NCBI RefSeq assembly: GCF_013179735.1
Contig: NZ_JABMEG010000001.1
Location: 1,488,001-1,552,000 of the forward strand
Length of the DNA stretch: 64,000 nucleotides
Reading direction: 5' to 3'
Source: Permianibacter fluminis
GTDB taxonomy: Bacteria > Pseudomonadota > Gammaproteobacteria > Enterobacterales > Permianibacteraceae
Notes under the pieces: model-generated
What the model was told of the DNA's origin: nothing
What the model saw: the letters and a program-made list of their open reading frames with translations, nothing else
Database searches by the model: none
Shown here: piece after piece, positions 47,088-58,200 of the stretch
Layout of the letters: the number at the start of each line of letters is the position of its first letter
Numbering within the stretch: the stretch's first letter is position 1
Made by a program: the position numbers and the translations under genes

Positions 47088-47819
47088 ATGGCGCTGGTTT
47101 CTTCTTCCCGCTTCTCTTCCAAATCCGCTTCCTCGGCGCGGGCACGGCAGCTGGCGAAGCCCTGGGTGGCCTGGCCGCTGTTGTTGCTGACGCTGGCCTG
47201 GTTTGTCGTCAGCGGTTGGCTATATGGCCAGATGCCGAACAAGGACTGGCTGCCGATCGTGCTGTCCGGTTTCGGCGTTATCGTCGCGTTGCTGGTGGCG
47301 GTCTGGACCATTGGCGAACAGCGCCGGCAACTGACGCTGAATTTCGCCATGAAGCTATGGGAGGTCTGGTCCGAGCCGGAGATGATTCGCTGTCGGGAAA
47401 TGGCCTGGGAAGCGCTGCGCAGCGAGCCGTTCAACAACGGCAAGAAACGCATCGGCCATTTGCGCACGGACAAGGCCGAGGCTTACAAAAGCATCGCCAG
47501 AGTCGATCATTTCTTTGCCGATCTGCACGACTTCATCGCCGCTGGCATGCTGGATCGCGGCGACGCCACGGTGCTGTTTCGTGACACCTTGCAGGCCTAT
47601 TACTGCCATCTCTTGTTCGTCGACATCGCTGATGGGTTTGTCACCGGTGACGGCACCGGCGAATCGCATCAGTTGTGGTTCAGTGAAAAAGTGCTGGGGC
47701 TGGCGACGCAATTGCAGCTGGAAACCAGCGAGGATTTCCAGCGCTACCGTCATGTCTTCAATGACAACGTCAAAGCGGCCAGTGACTCGCAGCAACGGCT
47801 GGTCAAGAAGACCGAATGA
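47088..47819 (+). CDS. Membrane-anchored protein, unknown
   Basis: 243 residues from the ATG at 47088, seven bases after AAGGAG; ATG 47082 is too close to it. A basic Ser-rich N-terminus leads into two membrane spans (about 28-46 and 56-74), then a helical cytoplasmic part that starts GEQRRQLTLNFAMKLWEVWS. The layout of two spans plus a helical tail with an FxMxLWExWxxPEM-type motif resembles DUF4760-type proteins, but I am not sure. Function unknown; no clear operon partner. Confidence 0.7.
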   Translation: MALVSSSRFSSKSASSARARQLAKPWVAWPLLLLTLAWFVVSGWLYGQMPNKDWLPIVLSGFGVIVALLVAVWTIGEQRRQLTLNFAMKLWEVWSEPEMIRCREMAWEALRSEPFNNGKKRIGHLRTDKAEAYKSIARVDHFFADLHDFIAAGMLDRGDATVLFRDTLQAYYCHLLFVDIADGFVTGDGTGESHQLWFSEKVLGLATQLQLETSEDFQRYRHVFNDNVKAASDSQQRLVKKTE

Positions 47820-47860
47820 TCGGCGGTGTCTTTGGCAAGCGGGGCGGGTAGCCCGATCCA

Positions 47861-48202
47861 TCAGGCCTTTTTGACAAACTCGGATTTCAACTGCATCGCG
47901 CCGATGCCGTCGATTTTGCAATCGATATCGTGATCGCCATCGACCAGCCGGATGTTCTTGGCCTTGCTGCCCACCTTCACCACCAGTGACGACCCTTTCA
48001 CTTTCAGGTCCTTGATCACGGTAACGGTGTCGCCGTCGTTCAAGACATTGCCCACTGCGTCGCGTACCACTTTCTTTTCTTCAGCGGCTTCGGCAGCGGC
48101 CTGCTTTGGCCATTCGTGGGCGCATTCCGGGCAGATCAGCATGGCGCCGTCTTCATAGGTAAATTCGGAATGGCATTTCGGACACTGTGGCAATTGGCTC
48201 AT
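47861..48202 (-). CDS. yjdM: Zinc-ribbon alkylphosphonate utilization operon protein PhnA-like
   Basis: 113 residues from the ATG at 48202. N-terminal zinc ribbon [21 protein letters not shown] followed by the PhnA beta-domain ([20 protein letters not shown], and [20 protein letters not shown]). This is the YjdM/PhnA family, which despite its name is not needed for phosphonate breakdown in E. coli. No phn genes lie nearby. Cytoplasmic. Secure family call, unknown function. Confidence 0.94.
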   Translation of the reverse strand: MSQLPQCPKCHSEFTYEDGAMLICPECAHEWPKQAAAEAAEEKKVVRDAVGNVLNDGDTVTVIKDLKVKGSSLVVKVGSKAKNIRLVDGDHDIDCKIDGIGAMQLKSEFVKKA

Positions 48203-48348
48203 GCGACACCTGGATTTCGATAAGAGAACAGCGCGAACCGGGCCTGCAGAGACAGTCAGTGACAAGCCCGGAGTAGGGCGGCAATTCTAGCATTTTTTAC
48301 AGGGGTATTGCGATGGTACCGACCGCTGCCGGCGAGTCTGCGGGGCAA

Positions 48349-48804
48349 TCAGGGCGAAGCCTGCACTGACAACACGCGCTGAAAATCCTGACTGACCGCG
48401 CACAGAAACTGCTGGCGTCCCTGTAGCTGGCCGTGCGCGGTTCGCTGCGCCATGGTCACGCTGAGCCGAAAGCCCAGCACCTGCGCACCATTGACTGCAA
48501 TCAGATCGGGCTTGGCTTCGCTGGCGTCAAGCAATTGCCAGTCGCTGCCATCTTCCTGCGGTGGCCGGGACGTCGCGACCGCCGCTGCACAGCTCCTGGC
48601 CTTTTCCAGCGCGCTCAACTCCGCACCGCCGCGCGCGCCATACAGTTTCGGCTGGCTGGCGTTGTCGCCACAGGGCACCTGACTGTAGCTGTCGCCGCAG
48701 CGATAGACTTGTGGTTCGGCGGCCAGTGCAGCGGGTGCGTTCAGCCACACGGCAGCTATCAAGGCCATGATGAACCGTGTCGATAGCTGCGCTGCTCGTT
48801 TCAT
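48349..48804 (-). CDS. Periplasmic DUF4124-like protein
   Basis: 151 residues. A signal peptide (MKRAAQLSTRFIMALIAAVW, cleavage near LAAE) is followed by VYRCGDSYSQVPCGDNASQ, the short Cys-flanked pattern of DUF4124 domains that opens many small gammaproteobacterial envelope proteins. The rest has no recognised domain; two more Cys suggest disulfides. Single gene. Function unknown. Confidence 0.75.
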   Translation of the reverse strand: MKRAAQLSTRFIMALIAAVWLNAPAALAAEPQVYRCGDSYSQVPCGDNASQPKLYGARGGAELSALEKARSCAAAVATSRPPQEDGSDWQLLDASEAKPDLIAVNGAQVLGFRLSVTMAQRTAHGQLQGRQQFLCAVSQDFQRVLSVQASP

Positions 48805-48960
48805 ATCCGCCTCTAAAGCCCGCTGCGATGGATAGGTAGCCGGTTACTGATGATGAATTGCCAACCAAAGAGTCTATCGGGCGTATAGGTTGTTAATTCG
48901 TACGAAGCCGCTGCGCGGATTCGCACCTACACTCGCTTCCATTCGCTCCTGCACATGGAG

Positions 48961-49269
48961 CTAGCTTCGATACTGGGTGTTCTTCATTGCAATCGATTCT
49001 TTCAAAAAGCCACGAACTACGATTCGCGCCATAAACCCGAATATCAATGCCCAAGTCAGGATATAGCAACCCGCTAAAACAAACGCTTCACCCAATGTGT
49101 TAGAACCATCATAAACCGCGTTACCGGCATGCTGACGAAAGACATAGTAAGACCAGAACGCAATAAACGGTAATGACAGCACGCTGGCTCCGATCTTGAA
49201 TGCGCTACCGCGCGGCAACAGGATCGGGACGATAAATAGCGCAAGAGCAATGGCTATAAGTTGCCACAT
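48961..49269 (-). CDS. Small membrane protein, unknown
   Basis: 102 residues from the ATG at 49269, which has AGGAGA upstream; the ATG at 49311 would add 14 residues. Three predicted membrane spans (LIAIALALFIVPILLP, ASVLSLPFIAFWSYYV and FVLAGCYILTWALIFGFM). Base composition is more AT-rich than its neighbours. It lies 49 nt downstream of fbp on the same strand, so it may be read through from it. No family recognised. Confidence 0.6.
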   Translation of the reverse strand: MWQLIAIALALFIVPILLPRGSAFKIGASVLSLPFIAFWSYYVFRQHAGNAVYDGSNTLGEAFVLAGCYILTWALIFGFMARIVVRGFLKESIAMKNTQYRS

Positions 49270-49318
49270 GATTAGCTGATCTCCTAAGCCAGCATGGAGC
49301 GTATGCATCATTCCAGAA

Positions 49319-50317
49319 TCAGGATTGGTGATATTTCGTCACCATCGCCACTTCATTCTTCGACCCCAACACCACCGGTACGCGCTGATGCAGGCTGCTC
49401 GGTTGCACGTCCATAATTCGTTGCCGCGCGGTCGTCGCGGCGCCGCCGGCCTGCTCGACGATGAAGGCCATCGGATTGGCTTCATACATCAGGCGCAGTT
49501 TGCCGCCCTTGTCTTTCATTTTGCTGTCGAGCGGGTACATGAAAATGCCGCCGCGGGTCAGGATGCGGTGCACATCGGCGACCATTGACGCGACCCAGCG
49601 CATGTTGAAGTCTTTGCCGCGAGGGCCTTCTTTGCCGAGCAGCAGATCGTTGACATAGCGCTGCATCGGTGGCTCCCAGAACCGTTGGTTCGACATGTTG
49701 ATGGCGAACTCTTTGGTGTCTTCCGGAATCGACATTTTGGGTTGGGTCAGCACAAACGAACCTTGCTCGCGGTCCAGCGTGAAGCAATCGACGCCATCGC
49801 CGGTGGTCAGCACCAGAATGGTTGACGGGCCATAAACGGCGTAACCGGCCGCGACCTGTTTGGTGCCCGGTTGCAGAAAGGCCTGCTCGGTTGGTTCCAT
49901 GCCCTCGGCGCAGCGCAGCACCGAGAAAATGGTGCCGACCGACAGGTTCACGTCGATATTGGACGAGCCGTCGAGCGGATCGAACACCAGCAGGTATTCG
50001 CCTTTCGGATAGCGGTTCGGGATCGGATGCGGGTCATCCATTTCTTCCGACGCCATCGCTGCCAAGTGGCCACCCCATTCGTTGGCTTCCAGCAGAATGT
50101 CGTTCGATAGCACATCGAGTTTCTTCTGCGCTTCGCCTTGCACGTTGTCGCTGCCGGCGCCGCCGAGCACGCCGGCCAACTCGCCTTTGCCAATGGCGAC
50201 ACTGATGGTCTTGCAGGCACGGGCGACCACTTCGATCAGCAGCCGCAGATCGCCGGGCAGCGAGCCTTTCTCGCGTTGTTGCTCAATCAGGTAACGGGAC
50301 AGGGTGATGCGGCGCAT
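49319..50317 (-). CDS. fbp: Class I fructose-1,6-bisphosphatase
   Basis: 332 residues from the ATG at 50317, the conserved start; the long frame upstream is not conserved. Metal and substrate motifs are present: [39 protein letters not shown], and [11 protein letters not shown]. It removes the 1-phosphate of fructose-1,6-bisphosphate in gluconeogenesis and the Calvin cycle. With the PPi-type PFK of this window the cell has two ways to run that step backwards, one conserving phosphate energy as PPi. Confidence 0.97.
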   Translation of the reverse strand: MRRITLSRYLIEQQREKGSLPGDLRLLIEVVARACKTISVAIGKGELAGVLGGAGSDNVQGEAQKKLDVLSNDILLEANEWGGHLAAMASEEMDDPHPIPNRYPKGEYLLVFDPLDGSSNIDVNLSVGTIFSVLRCAEGMEPTEQAFLQPGTKQVAAGYAVYGPSTILVLTTGDGVDCFTLDREQGSFVLTQPKMSIPEDTKEFAINMSNQRFWEPPMQRYVNDLLLGKEGPRGKDFNMRWVASMVADVHRILTRGGIFMYPLDSKMKDKGGKLRLMYEANPMAFIVEQAGGAATTARQRIMDVQPSSLHQRVPVVLGSKNEVAMVTKYHQS

Positions 50318-50617
50318 GGCGACTCCGGCAGGGCGGCGGGTGGGGGGCATTCGAGGGGCGCTATTGTCGCCGAAAGCGACCCTTGAACCAACCGCCGCCG
50401 TCGCCTGCTCGCGCCGGTCGCTGCTGCCGGCGGCATGGCCGGAATGGTCGCAGTCTGGGTCAGGTGAAGCCGGGGTCAGGAGCAATCGGGCTCTGACGCA
50501 ACCGGGATCTGGCGCAATCGGCATCCGCAGGTACAATCGCGCCAATCGGCACGCGCCCGGCCGGTAGCGCCGGGCCGGGGCCATTGACGAATACCGGCGC
50601 GGGGGAGTTGCCAGAAC
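50318..50617. other. Divergent region between fbp and the PNPOx pair, with degenerate repeats
   Basis: 300 bases with no gene. Four imperfect units of about 16 bases run from 50458 to 50521, on the theme GGTCAGGAGCAATCGG / CTCTGACGCAACCGGG. A -10-like TACAAT (50532-50537) follows at once. Confidence 0.5.
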
Positions 50618-51118
50618 ATGAGCGGGCAGAGCCATACGCCAACGCGGCAATTGACCGAGGCGGAAATCGCCTTCATGCAACGCGGTGTGTCGATTCTGGT
50701 GGCAACCAGCAATCCAGCGCGGCGTACCTCGGTGCTGCACGCCGTCGGTTGCCGGGTTCAGGCCGGCGAAACGGGCAGTGAAGTGACGGTGTTGCTGCGG
50801 CCATCGCATTGTCCGGCCTTGCTGGCGGACATTCGCCGTGACGGTCAGGTTGCGGTGGCGTTCTGCCTGCCGAGCACGCACAAAACGCTGCAACTGAAAG
50901 CTCGCGATGCCCGGCTGTTGCCGCCGCTGCCATCGGATCGGTTTCTGGTGCAGGCCAGTGCGCAAGCTTTTGGTGATGACATCGCGCTCATCAATGAACC
51001 GGCCGAACTCGGTCGCCAATTGTTTGCCGGTGATGATGGTGATCTGGTCGCGCTGTGCTTCACGCCGCTGGCGGCATTTGATCAAACGCCGGGGCCACGG
51101 GCCGGGGAGCGCGTCTGA
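50618..51118 (+). CDS. Pyridoxamine 5'-phosphate oxidase-fold protein
   Basis: 166 residues. The layout ([20 protein letters not shown], a short hydrophobic loop, then [20 protein letters not shown] and [18 protein letters not shown]) is the split-barrel FMN/heme-binding fold of the PNPOx superfamily; THKTLQLKA corresponds to the strand after the cofactor loop. Its stop shares one base with the next start (TGATG), so the two are translationally coupled. Cofactor and substrate unknown; FMN or F420-like flavin binding would fit. Confidence 0.8.
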   Translation: MSGQSHTPTRQLTEAEIAFMQRGVSILVATSNPARRTSVLHAVGCRVQAGETGSEVTVLLRPSHCPALLADIRRDGQVAVAFCLPSTHKTLQLKARDARLLPPLPSDRFLVQASAQAFGDDIALINEPAELGRQLFAGDDGDLVALCFTPLAAFDQTPGPRAGERV

Positions 51119-52512
51119 TGTTTCCGACCGCCGCCGCACTGACCGTCGACAGCATTCGCGATTGTCTGGAAGGTTTTATTCCCAGCGCCATTGCCACCTG
51201 CGCCGCCGATGGCACACCCAATGTCACCTATGTGTCGCAAGTCGATTACGTTGACCGCGAGCATGTCGCGTTGTCGTTCCAGTTTTTCAACAAGACCCGG
51301 GAAAACATTCTCGCCAATCCGTACGCCACCGTGTACGTGATCAACCCGATGACCGGTCAGGCCTATAGCCTCTCCTTGCATTATCTGCGCACCGAACACA
51401 GTGGCCGGTTGTTCGAGCGGATGAAAGTCAAACTGGCTGGTATCGCGGCCCACTCCGGCATGACCGGCATTTTCAAACTGCAGGGCGCCGACATTTATCA
51501 GGTGCAAGCCATCGAGAAAGTGCCGGTTGCTGCGCTGCCACCGATGCCGCCGCGAGCGCTGCTGACAGCGCTGCGCCATGGCTGCGAGCAATTACAACAG
51601 TGTAATGATGTAGCGTGTTTGCTCGATGAAACGCTGGCGCTGCTGGCCTGCGGTTTCGGCATTGAGCAAAGCATGATTCTGCTGGTCGATGAAGTCGGCA
51701 AGCGCTTGTATACCGTGGCCAGTCACGGCTACGCGGCGGCCGGCATCGGTTGGGAAATTCCGGTCGGTGAAGGGCTGATTGGTTTGGCCGCGGCGCATCA
51801 CATTCCGGTGCGGATTGCCTTCAAGACCAGCGAGTACGCTTACGGTCAGGCCATTCGGCAAAACCTCACCGAAGCCGGTCGTGGTAACGAACTGGCGGCC
51901 GAAATTCCGTTTCCCGGTTTGCCGGCATCAGAAAGCCAGATGGCGATTCCGATTCTGTCCGGCACGCAATTGCTCGGCGTGTTGTTTGTCGAAAGTGAGC
52001 AGCCGTGTCGCTTCAGCTATGACGATGAAGATGCCCTGGTCACGCTGACCCGGCAACTCGGCATGTTGCTGCAACAGATTTTGCAAGCCGGTTGTGACGA
52101 AACCGATCCGGCGTCGATACCGAATGCGGCCGAGCTGGCCACGGCCAGCAAAGCCACCGGTGCAGAGAACAGTGCTGCGACGCCGGGCGTGCCGGTAGTG
52201 TTGCAGCACTACCCGGAAAACGACATCATCTTTCTTGATGACAACTACCTCATCAAGGGCGTCGCCGGGGCGATTCTGTGGAAGCTGGTCAGCTGCCATC
52301 AAAGCAGTGGCCGCGACGAATTCAGCAACCGCGAATTGCGGCTGGATCCTGCGATTGGCTTGCCGGAGTTGTCGGACAATCTGGAAGCGCGGCTGATTTT
52401 GCTGGCGCGCCGGCTCGCGGAGCGCTGCGATTATCTGGCGATAGAAAAAACCGGCCGTGGCCGGTTCCGCCTGCGTGTTGATCGGCCGCTGCAGCTGCGC
52501 TCGGGTCATTGA
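51118..52512 (+). CDS. PNPOx-fold plus GAF protein with winged-helix-like C-terminus
   Basis: 464 residues. Residues about 10-140 form a PNPOx-type split barrel ([39 protein letters not shown]). Residues about 165-320 are a GAF domain ([37 protein letters not shown]). The last 110 residues ([44 protein letters not shown]) resemble the winged-helix-like tail of some signalling proteins. Such a combination suggests a flavin- or small-ligand-sensing regulator. Its start overlaps the preceding PNPOx gene by one base, so the two probably act together. A terminator follows. Confidence 0.82.
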   Translation: MFPTAAALTVDSIRDCLEGFIPSAIATCAADGTPNVTYVSQVDYVDREHVALSFQFFNKTRENILANPYATVYVINPMTGQAYSLSLHYLRTEHSGRLFERMKVKLAGIAAHSGMTGIFKLQGADIYQVQAIEKVPVAALPPMPPRALLTALRHGCEQLQQCNDVACLLDETLALLACGFGIEQSMILLVDEVGKRLYTVASHGYAAAGIGWEIPVGEGLIGLAAAHHIPVRIAFKTSEYAYGQAIRQNLTEAGRGNELAAEIPFPGLPASESQMAIPILSGTQLLGVLFVESEQPCRFSYDDEDALVTLTRQLGMLLQQILQAGCDETDPASIPNAAELATASKATGAENSAATPGVPVVLQHYPENDIIFLDDNYLIKGVAGAILWKLVSCHQSSGRDEFSNRELRLDPAIGLPELSDNLEARLILLARRLAERCDYLAIEKTGRGRFRLRVDRPLQLRSGH

Positions 52513-52554
52513 GTTTACCTGAGCGTGTGCCGGCTGGTGCACGACGTGAAATAA

Positions 52555-52582
52555 AACAAAGGCGACTCCGGTCGCCTTTGTT
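52555..52582. terminator. Bidirectional terminator after the PNPOx-GAF gene
   Basis: AACAAAGGCGAC / GTCGCCTTTGTT stem with a TCCG loop, between convergent genes. Confidence 0.85.
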
Positions 52583-52648
52583 GTTGGTGCTGCTTTCAAT
52601 GCTGTCACTGCGGACGCGCTTACCTTGCGTCACGCGCCGGCACTCGTT

Positions 52649-53473
52649 TCAGGCAGCCACGCTGGCGCTTTGCTGCTGCTGCCGTGCGGAGCGTTGCTGG
52701 TTGCTGACCGCATCCAGTTCAGCCGGATCGCGTTCGTCAACGGTCGGCAATTGCAACGCGATCTGCAGCTTGCGCCAATCGCTGGCACGCAGCGCCGGTT
52801 GCAGCATGGTCAGCACGCCCATGAACACCGGGGCCGGCGCGTGTTGTTGCATACCGCGCAGTTTTTCGGCGCGCTCGGTCGGCGTTGCCGCCGTCATCAT
52901 CCAGCGCAGGGAGCCCATGGCTTTTTCCGGCTCAATCGAGGCGACCAGTGCCTGTTCGATGGCGTGGATCTCGCCATCGTTATAGTGACGCCAGAGCACG
53001 GCATTGTGATCCACTTCTTCCATCGCCATATGCTCGAAGTTTTCCGCAATGAACAGTGCTAGCCGGCTGTACAGCGTTGCCGCGACCGGGGTCCGTTCAG
53101 TCAATGCGCTGCGCTCGACCCGATCGCAATCGGCCAGCAGACCGGCGATGGCCTGTTCGTGTTCGTGATGATCGAGCGCGGCGGCGTTGGCGGAGCCGGG
53201 TTGGCGCGCTTCCATGGCCGGATGAATGAAATGGTTTTCGTGCTGCAGATGGCTGCGGCAGGATTGCGCCAGCGCGCGGATTTCGGCGAGCGCCGAATTG
53301 GCATCATCGCGATCGCTCCAATCGGTGCGGCCGGCCACCACCAGGGTCTGTGCCATCTGGGCCCGCAGACCTTTGTGGACCAGACCGTAGATGTTGTAGC
53401 GGACGGCGGTGTTCGCAACGTCGCTGCGGCGCGCGTCTGTTTTCGGCAAAGTTTCGGTTTTCGGGAAAGTCAT
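52649..53473 (-). CDS. Hemerythrin-like domain protein
   Basis: 274 residues. His/Glu-rich segments spaced as in a four-helix hemerythrin bundle: HLQHENHFIHPAME, LDHHEHEQAIAGLL, and ENFEHMAMEEVDHNAVLWRH. These supply the ligands of a di-iron centre that binds oxygen or nitric oxide. The C-terminal third (about 185-274) is outside the bundle and ends in a Gln/Ser-rich tail. It is cytoplasmic (no signal peptide). It is divergent from the CHASE-like GGDEF gene, with 281 bases between. Confidence 0.85.
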   Translation of the reverse strand: MTFPKTETLPKTDARRSDVANTAVRYNIYGLVHKGLRAQMAQTLVVAGRTDWSDRDDANSALAEIRALAQSCRSHLQHENHFIHPAMEARQPGSANAAALDHHEHEQAIAGLLADCDRVERSALTERTPVAATLYSRLALFIAENFEHMAMEEVDHNAVLWRHYNDGEIHAIEQALVASIEPEKAMGSLRWMMTAATPTERAEKLRGMQQHAPAPVFMGVLTMLQPALRASDWRKLQIALQLPTVDERDPAELDAVSNQQRSARQQQQSASVAA

Positions 53474-53754
53474 GGTGTTTCACTCCTGTGAGATCGCAGA
53501 CGCCCGGCCTGTCGCAGTGCGTCAATCGTCGATGGCGGGCGTTCCGTGTTCGCTGTCGACGGTGGTTATGCTAGCCAGCAGGTGTTTCCGGCGTTGCTAA
53601 ATAGCGGCTAAGGAAACCTTAAATACTTGCTAAGCCGGTAAGCGCTTGTAAGCGGACGTTGCCACGGCCCTGCGACCGGGTGCTCAGGCCGGGCCTGTTG
53701 CCCTGAGCTATGCTGTGGGCGTGACCGGAATTCCGCGGGCAGGAGGCCTGCCGC

Positions 53755-55158
53755 GTGCAGAACAGACCCGCTGCGCCCATGGCGCGGCAACCCAGCGCGG
53801 CCAGCGAGAAATGGGATTATCTGGCGATTGCGGCCGGCCTGTTGGCCGGGCTGCTGGCCTTGGTGCTCGGCAGCTATCTGGTCTGGCTGGAAGTGCAACG
53901 TGGCCGCGAGGAGCAACGTGGCACCGTGTTGGCGGAGGCGGGTGCGGTCCGCTCGAAGCTGGAGTCGGAGCTGAACAGCTCGCTGTACCTCGGTTGGGGC
54001 ATCGTGGCTTTTGTTTCGGCCAATCCGGATTTCACGCTGAGCCAATTCGACAAGGTCGCTGCCACCCTGCTGCGGTTGCGGCCGAACATCCGCAATCTGG
54101 CGCTGGCGCCGGACAATGTCATCCGTTACGTCTACCCCTTGGCCGGCAATGAACGCGCGCTCGGTTTGCGTTATCTCGACACGCCCGGCCAGCGTGAATC
54201 GATCGAGCGGCTGATGCGTGACTGGAAGCCTATCCTCAACGGCCCCATCGAGCTGGCGCAAGGCGGGCTCGGTTTGATCAACCGCATTCCGGTGTTGCTG
54301 AGTCAGCCTGATGGCACCATCAAATACTGGGGGCTGGTGTCGGTGGCGCTGGACACCCGGCCGATTTTTGCCAGCGCCGGACTCGACAAGGAAGGCCAGG
54401 TCGAATTTGCCCTGCGCGGTCGCGATGGCCTCGGCGCCAACGGAGATGTGTTTTTGGGTGCGGCCAGCTTGTTCGAGCAGGCCGATGCCGAGCTGCTGGA
54501 TGTGTCACTGCCGGGCGGCAATTGGCAACTGGCAGCGCGACCCCGCGCAGGCTGGACCGGAACCCGCAGTGCCACGCAGATTTTTGCGATGTATACGCTC
54601 AGCAGTTTGCTGTCGCTGGCGATGGGCGTGATGGTTGGCATGCTGATCGCAGACCGGAAAAAAATTCAGCGGCTGGCCCGCCACGATCCGCTGACCGGTG
54701 CCGCCAACCGGCTGCGCTTTGACGAGCGGGCATTTGAAATCATGGCACTGGCGCGGCGTAGTCAGCGCAAGTTTGTGTTGCTCAATCTGGATCTGAATGG
54801 CTTCAAGCGCATCAACGACGATTTCGGTCACGCAGCGGGCGATGCCTTGTTGGTGCACGTGGCCAGACAATTACAGGAATGCCTGCGTGAAACCGATTTC
54901 ATGGCACGTATCGGTGGCGATGAGTTTCTGGTGTTGCTCCCGGATACTGAACCGGGCAGTTCGCTCAATGCCGTGGTGGATCGGGTGCACCGGGCGGTGT
55001 CGCGGCCGCTGCTGTTTGGTGTTGAGAGCCTCAGCGTCGGAGTCAGTATCGGTATCGCCAGCTATCCGGAAAACGGCAGCAGCATCGATGAGCTGATGAG
55101 CGCGGCCGATCACGCGATGTATGCCAGCAAAGGCAATGGTCTCAGCGCATCTGTGTGA
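53755..55158 (+). CDS. CHASE-like membrane diguanylate cyclase
   Basis: 467 residues from a GTG at 53755, eight bases after AGGAGG. Membrane spans at about 22-46 and 280-302 enclose a CHASE-type periplasmic sensor (LYLGWGIVAFVSANPDFTLS; IRNLALAPDNVIRYVYPLAG). The cytoplasmic GGDEF domain is intact (GGDEF at 387-391) and has the RxxD inhibitory site (RETD at 378-381). There is no EAL domain, so it should only make c-di-GMP, under product feedback. The signal sensed is unknown; some CHASE domains bind cytokinin-like or peptide ligands. Confidence 0.92.
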   Translation: MQNRPAAPMARQPSAASEKWDYLAIAAGLLAGLLALVLGSYLVWLEVQRGREEQRGTVLAEAGAVRSKLESELNSSLYLGWGIVAFVSANPDFTLSQFDKVAATLLRLRPNIRNLALAPDNVIRYVYPLAGNERALGLRYLDTPGQRESIERLMRDWKPILNGPIELAQGGLGLINRIPVLLSQPDGTIKYWGLVSVALDTRPIFASAGLDKEGQVEFALRGRDGLGANGDVFLGAASLFEQADAELLDVSLPGGNWQLAARPRAGWTGTRSATQIFAMYTLSSLLSLAMGVMVGMLIADRKKIQRLARHDPLTGAANRLRFDERAFEIMALARRSQRKFVLLNLDLNGFKRINDDFGHAAGDALLVHVARQLQECLRETDFMARIGGDEFLVLLPDTEPGSSLNAVVDRVHRAVSRPLLFGVESLSVGVSIGIASYPENGSSIDELMSAADHAMYASKGNGLSASV

Positions 55159-55275
55159 GTCCTGCAGAAACAATTCTCATTTAATCCTATATATGGGTTG
55201 CATCATATGGTGTCCGACCGCTAAATTGCCAAGCGATTCACCTTGTCAACCACTCAAATTTCACAGGATGCAGTT

Positions 55276-58200
55276 ATGCGTTCGGTCACCATGTTATTTT
55301 TGCTGCTGTCTGCCAGCAGCTTCGTGCCAGTTGGTGCGGATCTGAACCCACAACGAATAGCCGATCTGAATCAACGAATAGCTGACCTGAATGGGGGCAA
55401 TCCTGAAGGCATGCAGCGGGTTGGTGACAAGATTTTCTTTAGCGCCGACGATGGTGTGCATGGTCGTGAACTATGGGTTTATAACGAGTCCATACATGCA
55501 GGATCTTTGGTACGGGATATCAAACTCGGAAGTGGTAGCGGTATTTCGTACACGCATGATATGGCTCTTGTTGATGACAAAGTTTTTTTCTACGCTGACG
55601 ATGGCGTACACGGACTCGAACTTTGGGTGACGGACGGAACTTCGACAGGGTCCCATCTATTGCTTGATCGTATCCCAGGTTTGGGAAGTGGCGGTTTTGT
55701 CTCAGTGAAGGCCGTGAAGGCCGATGACGCTGCCTTCTTGATTCGTGTTGCAGGAGACAGTAGCTCTTCGTATCTGCTGTATCGAAGTGACGGAACAGAG
55801 GGTGGCACATACCTAGCGACATCGCTCGACGACGAGCGTCAATTCGCAGCAGAAACGGGCGCTCTCATTGCTGGCCTACAGTTCCATTTTTTTGACGATG
55901 GGTCGGGGCCTGCGTTGTGGTGGCGGGAGGCCAATGGTAATTATGTCAAAGCACCGAACGACTTGCCCGTAACGCAATGGCAGCTTCAGTCCACACCAAA
56001 AATATTGGTTGACGGAGCTTCCGCCTATCTGTTTCTAGGAAATGACTTGTGGTACTTCCGCTTGGATGGCGTGGCCGCCGCGATAAATCTGACTGATGGA
56101 CGGTGTTCCGCATACTCAAGCTCTTCTCCGCTGCTTCATCAAGGAAAGATCTACTTTGTTTGCCAGTCACAGCAAAATGGAGTCGAGTTATGGCGAAGTG
56201 ATGGCACAAGTAATGGAACTCAATTGCATGTTGACATGATCGCCGGCAGCGGTTCCGGTTTTGATGATGCGGAGACATTGATTTCGTTGCCACAAGCCTT
56301 GGTCATTGAGGGGGAGACCAGGAGTGGCGGCTATGGTTTTAGTGCAATTGATTGGTCGTCTGGAGCTGTTACTACGTTGATCGAAGCTTCCTCGCAGGGG
56401 GGCGTCATGTTGCTGAATGAAACGCCTGTTTCTGGGGAGTTGTATTTCGCGAAGTGTGATGACATTTCGCAGCAAGGGTTCGCGATCTGGAAGTCGAATG
56501 GAACTTTTGTTGGCACCAAAGCTCTGGCGGAGGCAACAAGCCAAAATTTGCTGTATGGTCCTCAGCCATTCTTCGGCGATGAGGACTCGGTTTTTTTTAC
56601 CGCACGTTACGGCGAATTTGCTTTGACATATTTGTTCGCGCTTAAGAATGGTTCCGATAGTGCCAAGTATGTTGCCCAAATCGAGCCCAATCATGACTAC
56701 AGAAACTATCCGATTCGTCATGACGAAAAATGGTATTTCAGTGGTCGCCCGGCATCTGGCTCTTACGGCTTGTGGGAAGCAGACAAATTCAGCTTGAACA
56801 GCAAGAGCGTTATTGCATTTTCTGATGTTGTAAGTGATCCATCAGCGGACGGCAATCCTCGCAGCGCTGTTATTGTTGATAATCAACTGGCTTTTATCGC
56901 CGACAAAGATCAGCTTGGCGCCGTGCTATGGTTGAGCGATGGTTCCGCAACTGGCACACGGCAAGTCACGTCTGTTCCTGCTATGGGGGAAAGTTGGTTT
57001 GACTATTCGGCATTGACGGCTTGGCACAATCAATTGTTCATGATGCGGCAGAGTGGTCCGTTGGCTGGCGACCTCTGGCGCATCGACCCCGTCACTGCTG
57101 AGGCGAGTCAGATTTATAACGACAGCAACAAGGCGGAACATTGCTCCCAGCCCTTCGTTGGAGTGACTGACGCGGGGCTTTTGCTTTGTACCTATACACC
57201 GGCGATAGGGGCTGAACTTTGGCTTGCCGACGGCACTGCCTCTGGGACCCATTTGCTCCGTGATTTGGCGGAGGGGGCTGCTTCCTCCGAGCCTGGCCAA
57301 AGCTATTACCAGCTGGGGCCTACATATTGGCAAGGACGCACTGTTTTTCCAGCAAAAAGCTCAAATTCCAATTCGCAGGTTTGGCTGAGCGATGGTAGTG
57401 AATCCGGAACGATGCCTCTGTCTGCGCTCATTCCTGAAGCGAGTTCACTTAGTGTATTCAGTATGCAGACTGCCGGCGAGCAACTGGTAGTAGCTGGTAC
57501 CGGCGCCAAGGGCAGTGGTTGGTATTTTTTCAGAAACGGAGGACAGCAAGCATTTGTGTCGGGCGGACCATCTTCTCCAAGTCATATGCTGGGGTCTCGG
57601 TTGTTCTTCCACGTATCGGACAATGACAATACTTCAGTCCGGGCCAGCGTCAACGGAGCTGGATTTACTGAGCTTGGCAAGTTTCAGAACGCCAGCATGT
57701 CGGCAGAGTCGGCCCTGGTTTCGCTGGCCGGTCATGTCGCATTTACACCCTACGGGCAGGATGGGCATCGGGAGTTGTGGGTATCGGATGGAAGCAGTTC
57801 AGGCACTCGCAAAATTCCTTTGCCTGACAACCTGGAACCGAAAGATTGGCTCAATGCCAGACAGGTGGCGAGCGACGCTCTGTACTTGATTGCTGGCAAC
57901 GAAAGTCGACAAGAATATGTATTGCGAATCGCTCGTTCGCCTACGTCTGAGAACGGGTTTTCGGTTGAGCGCGCGACATTGCCGTTTCAACAAGGTTCAT
58001 CTGTTCTCGGAATAACCGCAGGAACTGTTTTTATCAGCGCGGAGGCTGATGAAGCAGGTCACGAATTGTGGAGTGTGCCACTGGTGCCGGGAACGATTCC
58101 CAGCTTGTCCAAGCCCGGCGATGTGCAGGTTCTAAAGGGCGCTTGGTCGGAGCCTCAGTCAATTGTGCTTGCTGATGGTGACACAACCCCTGAGACACTG

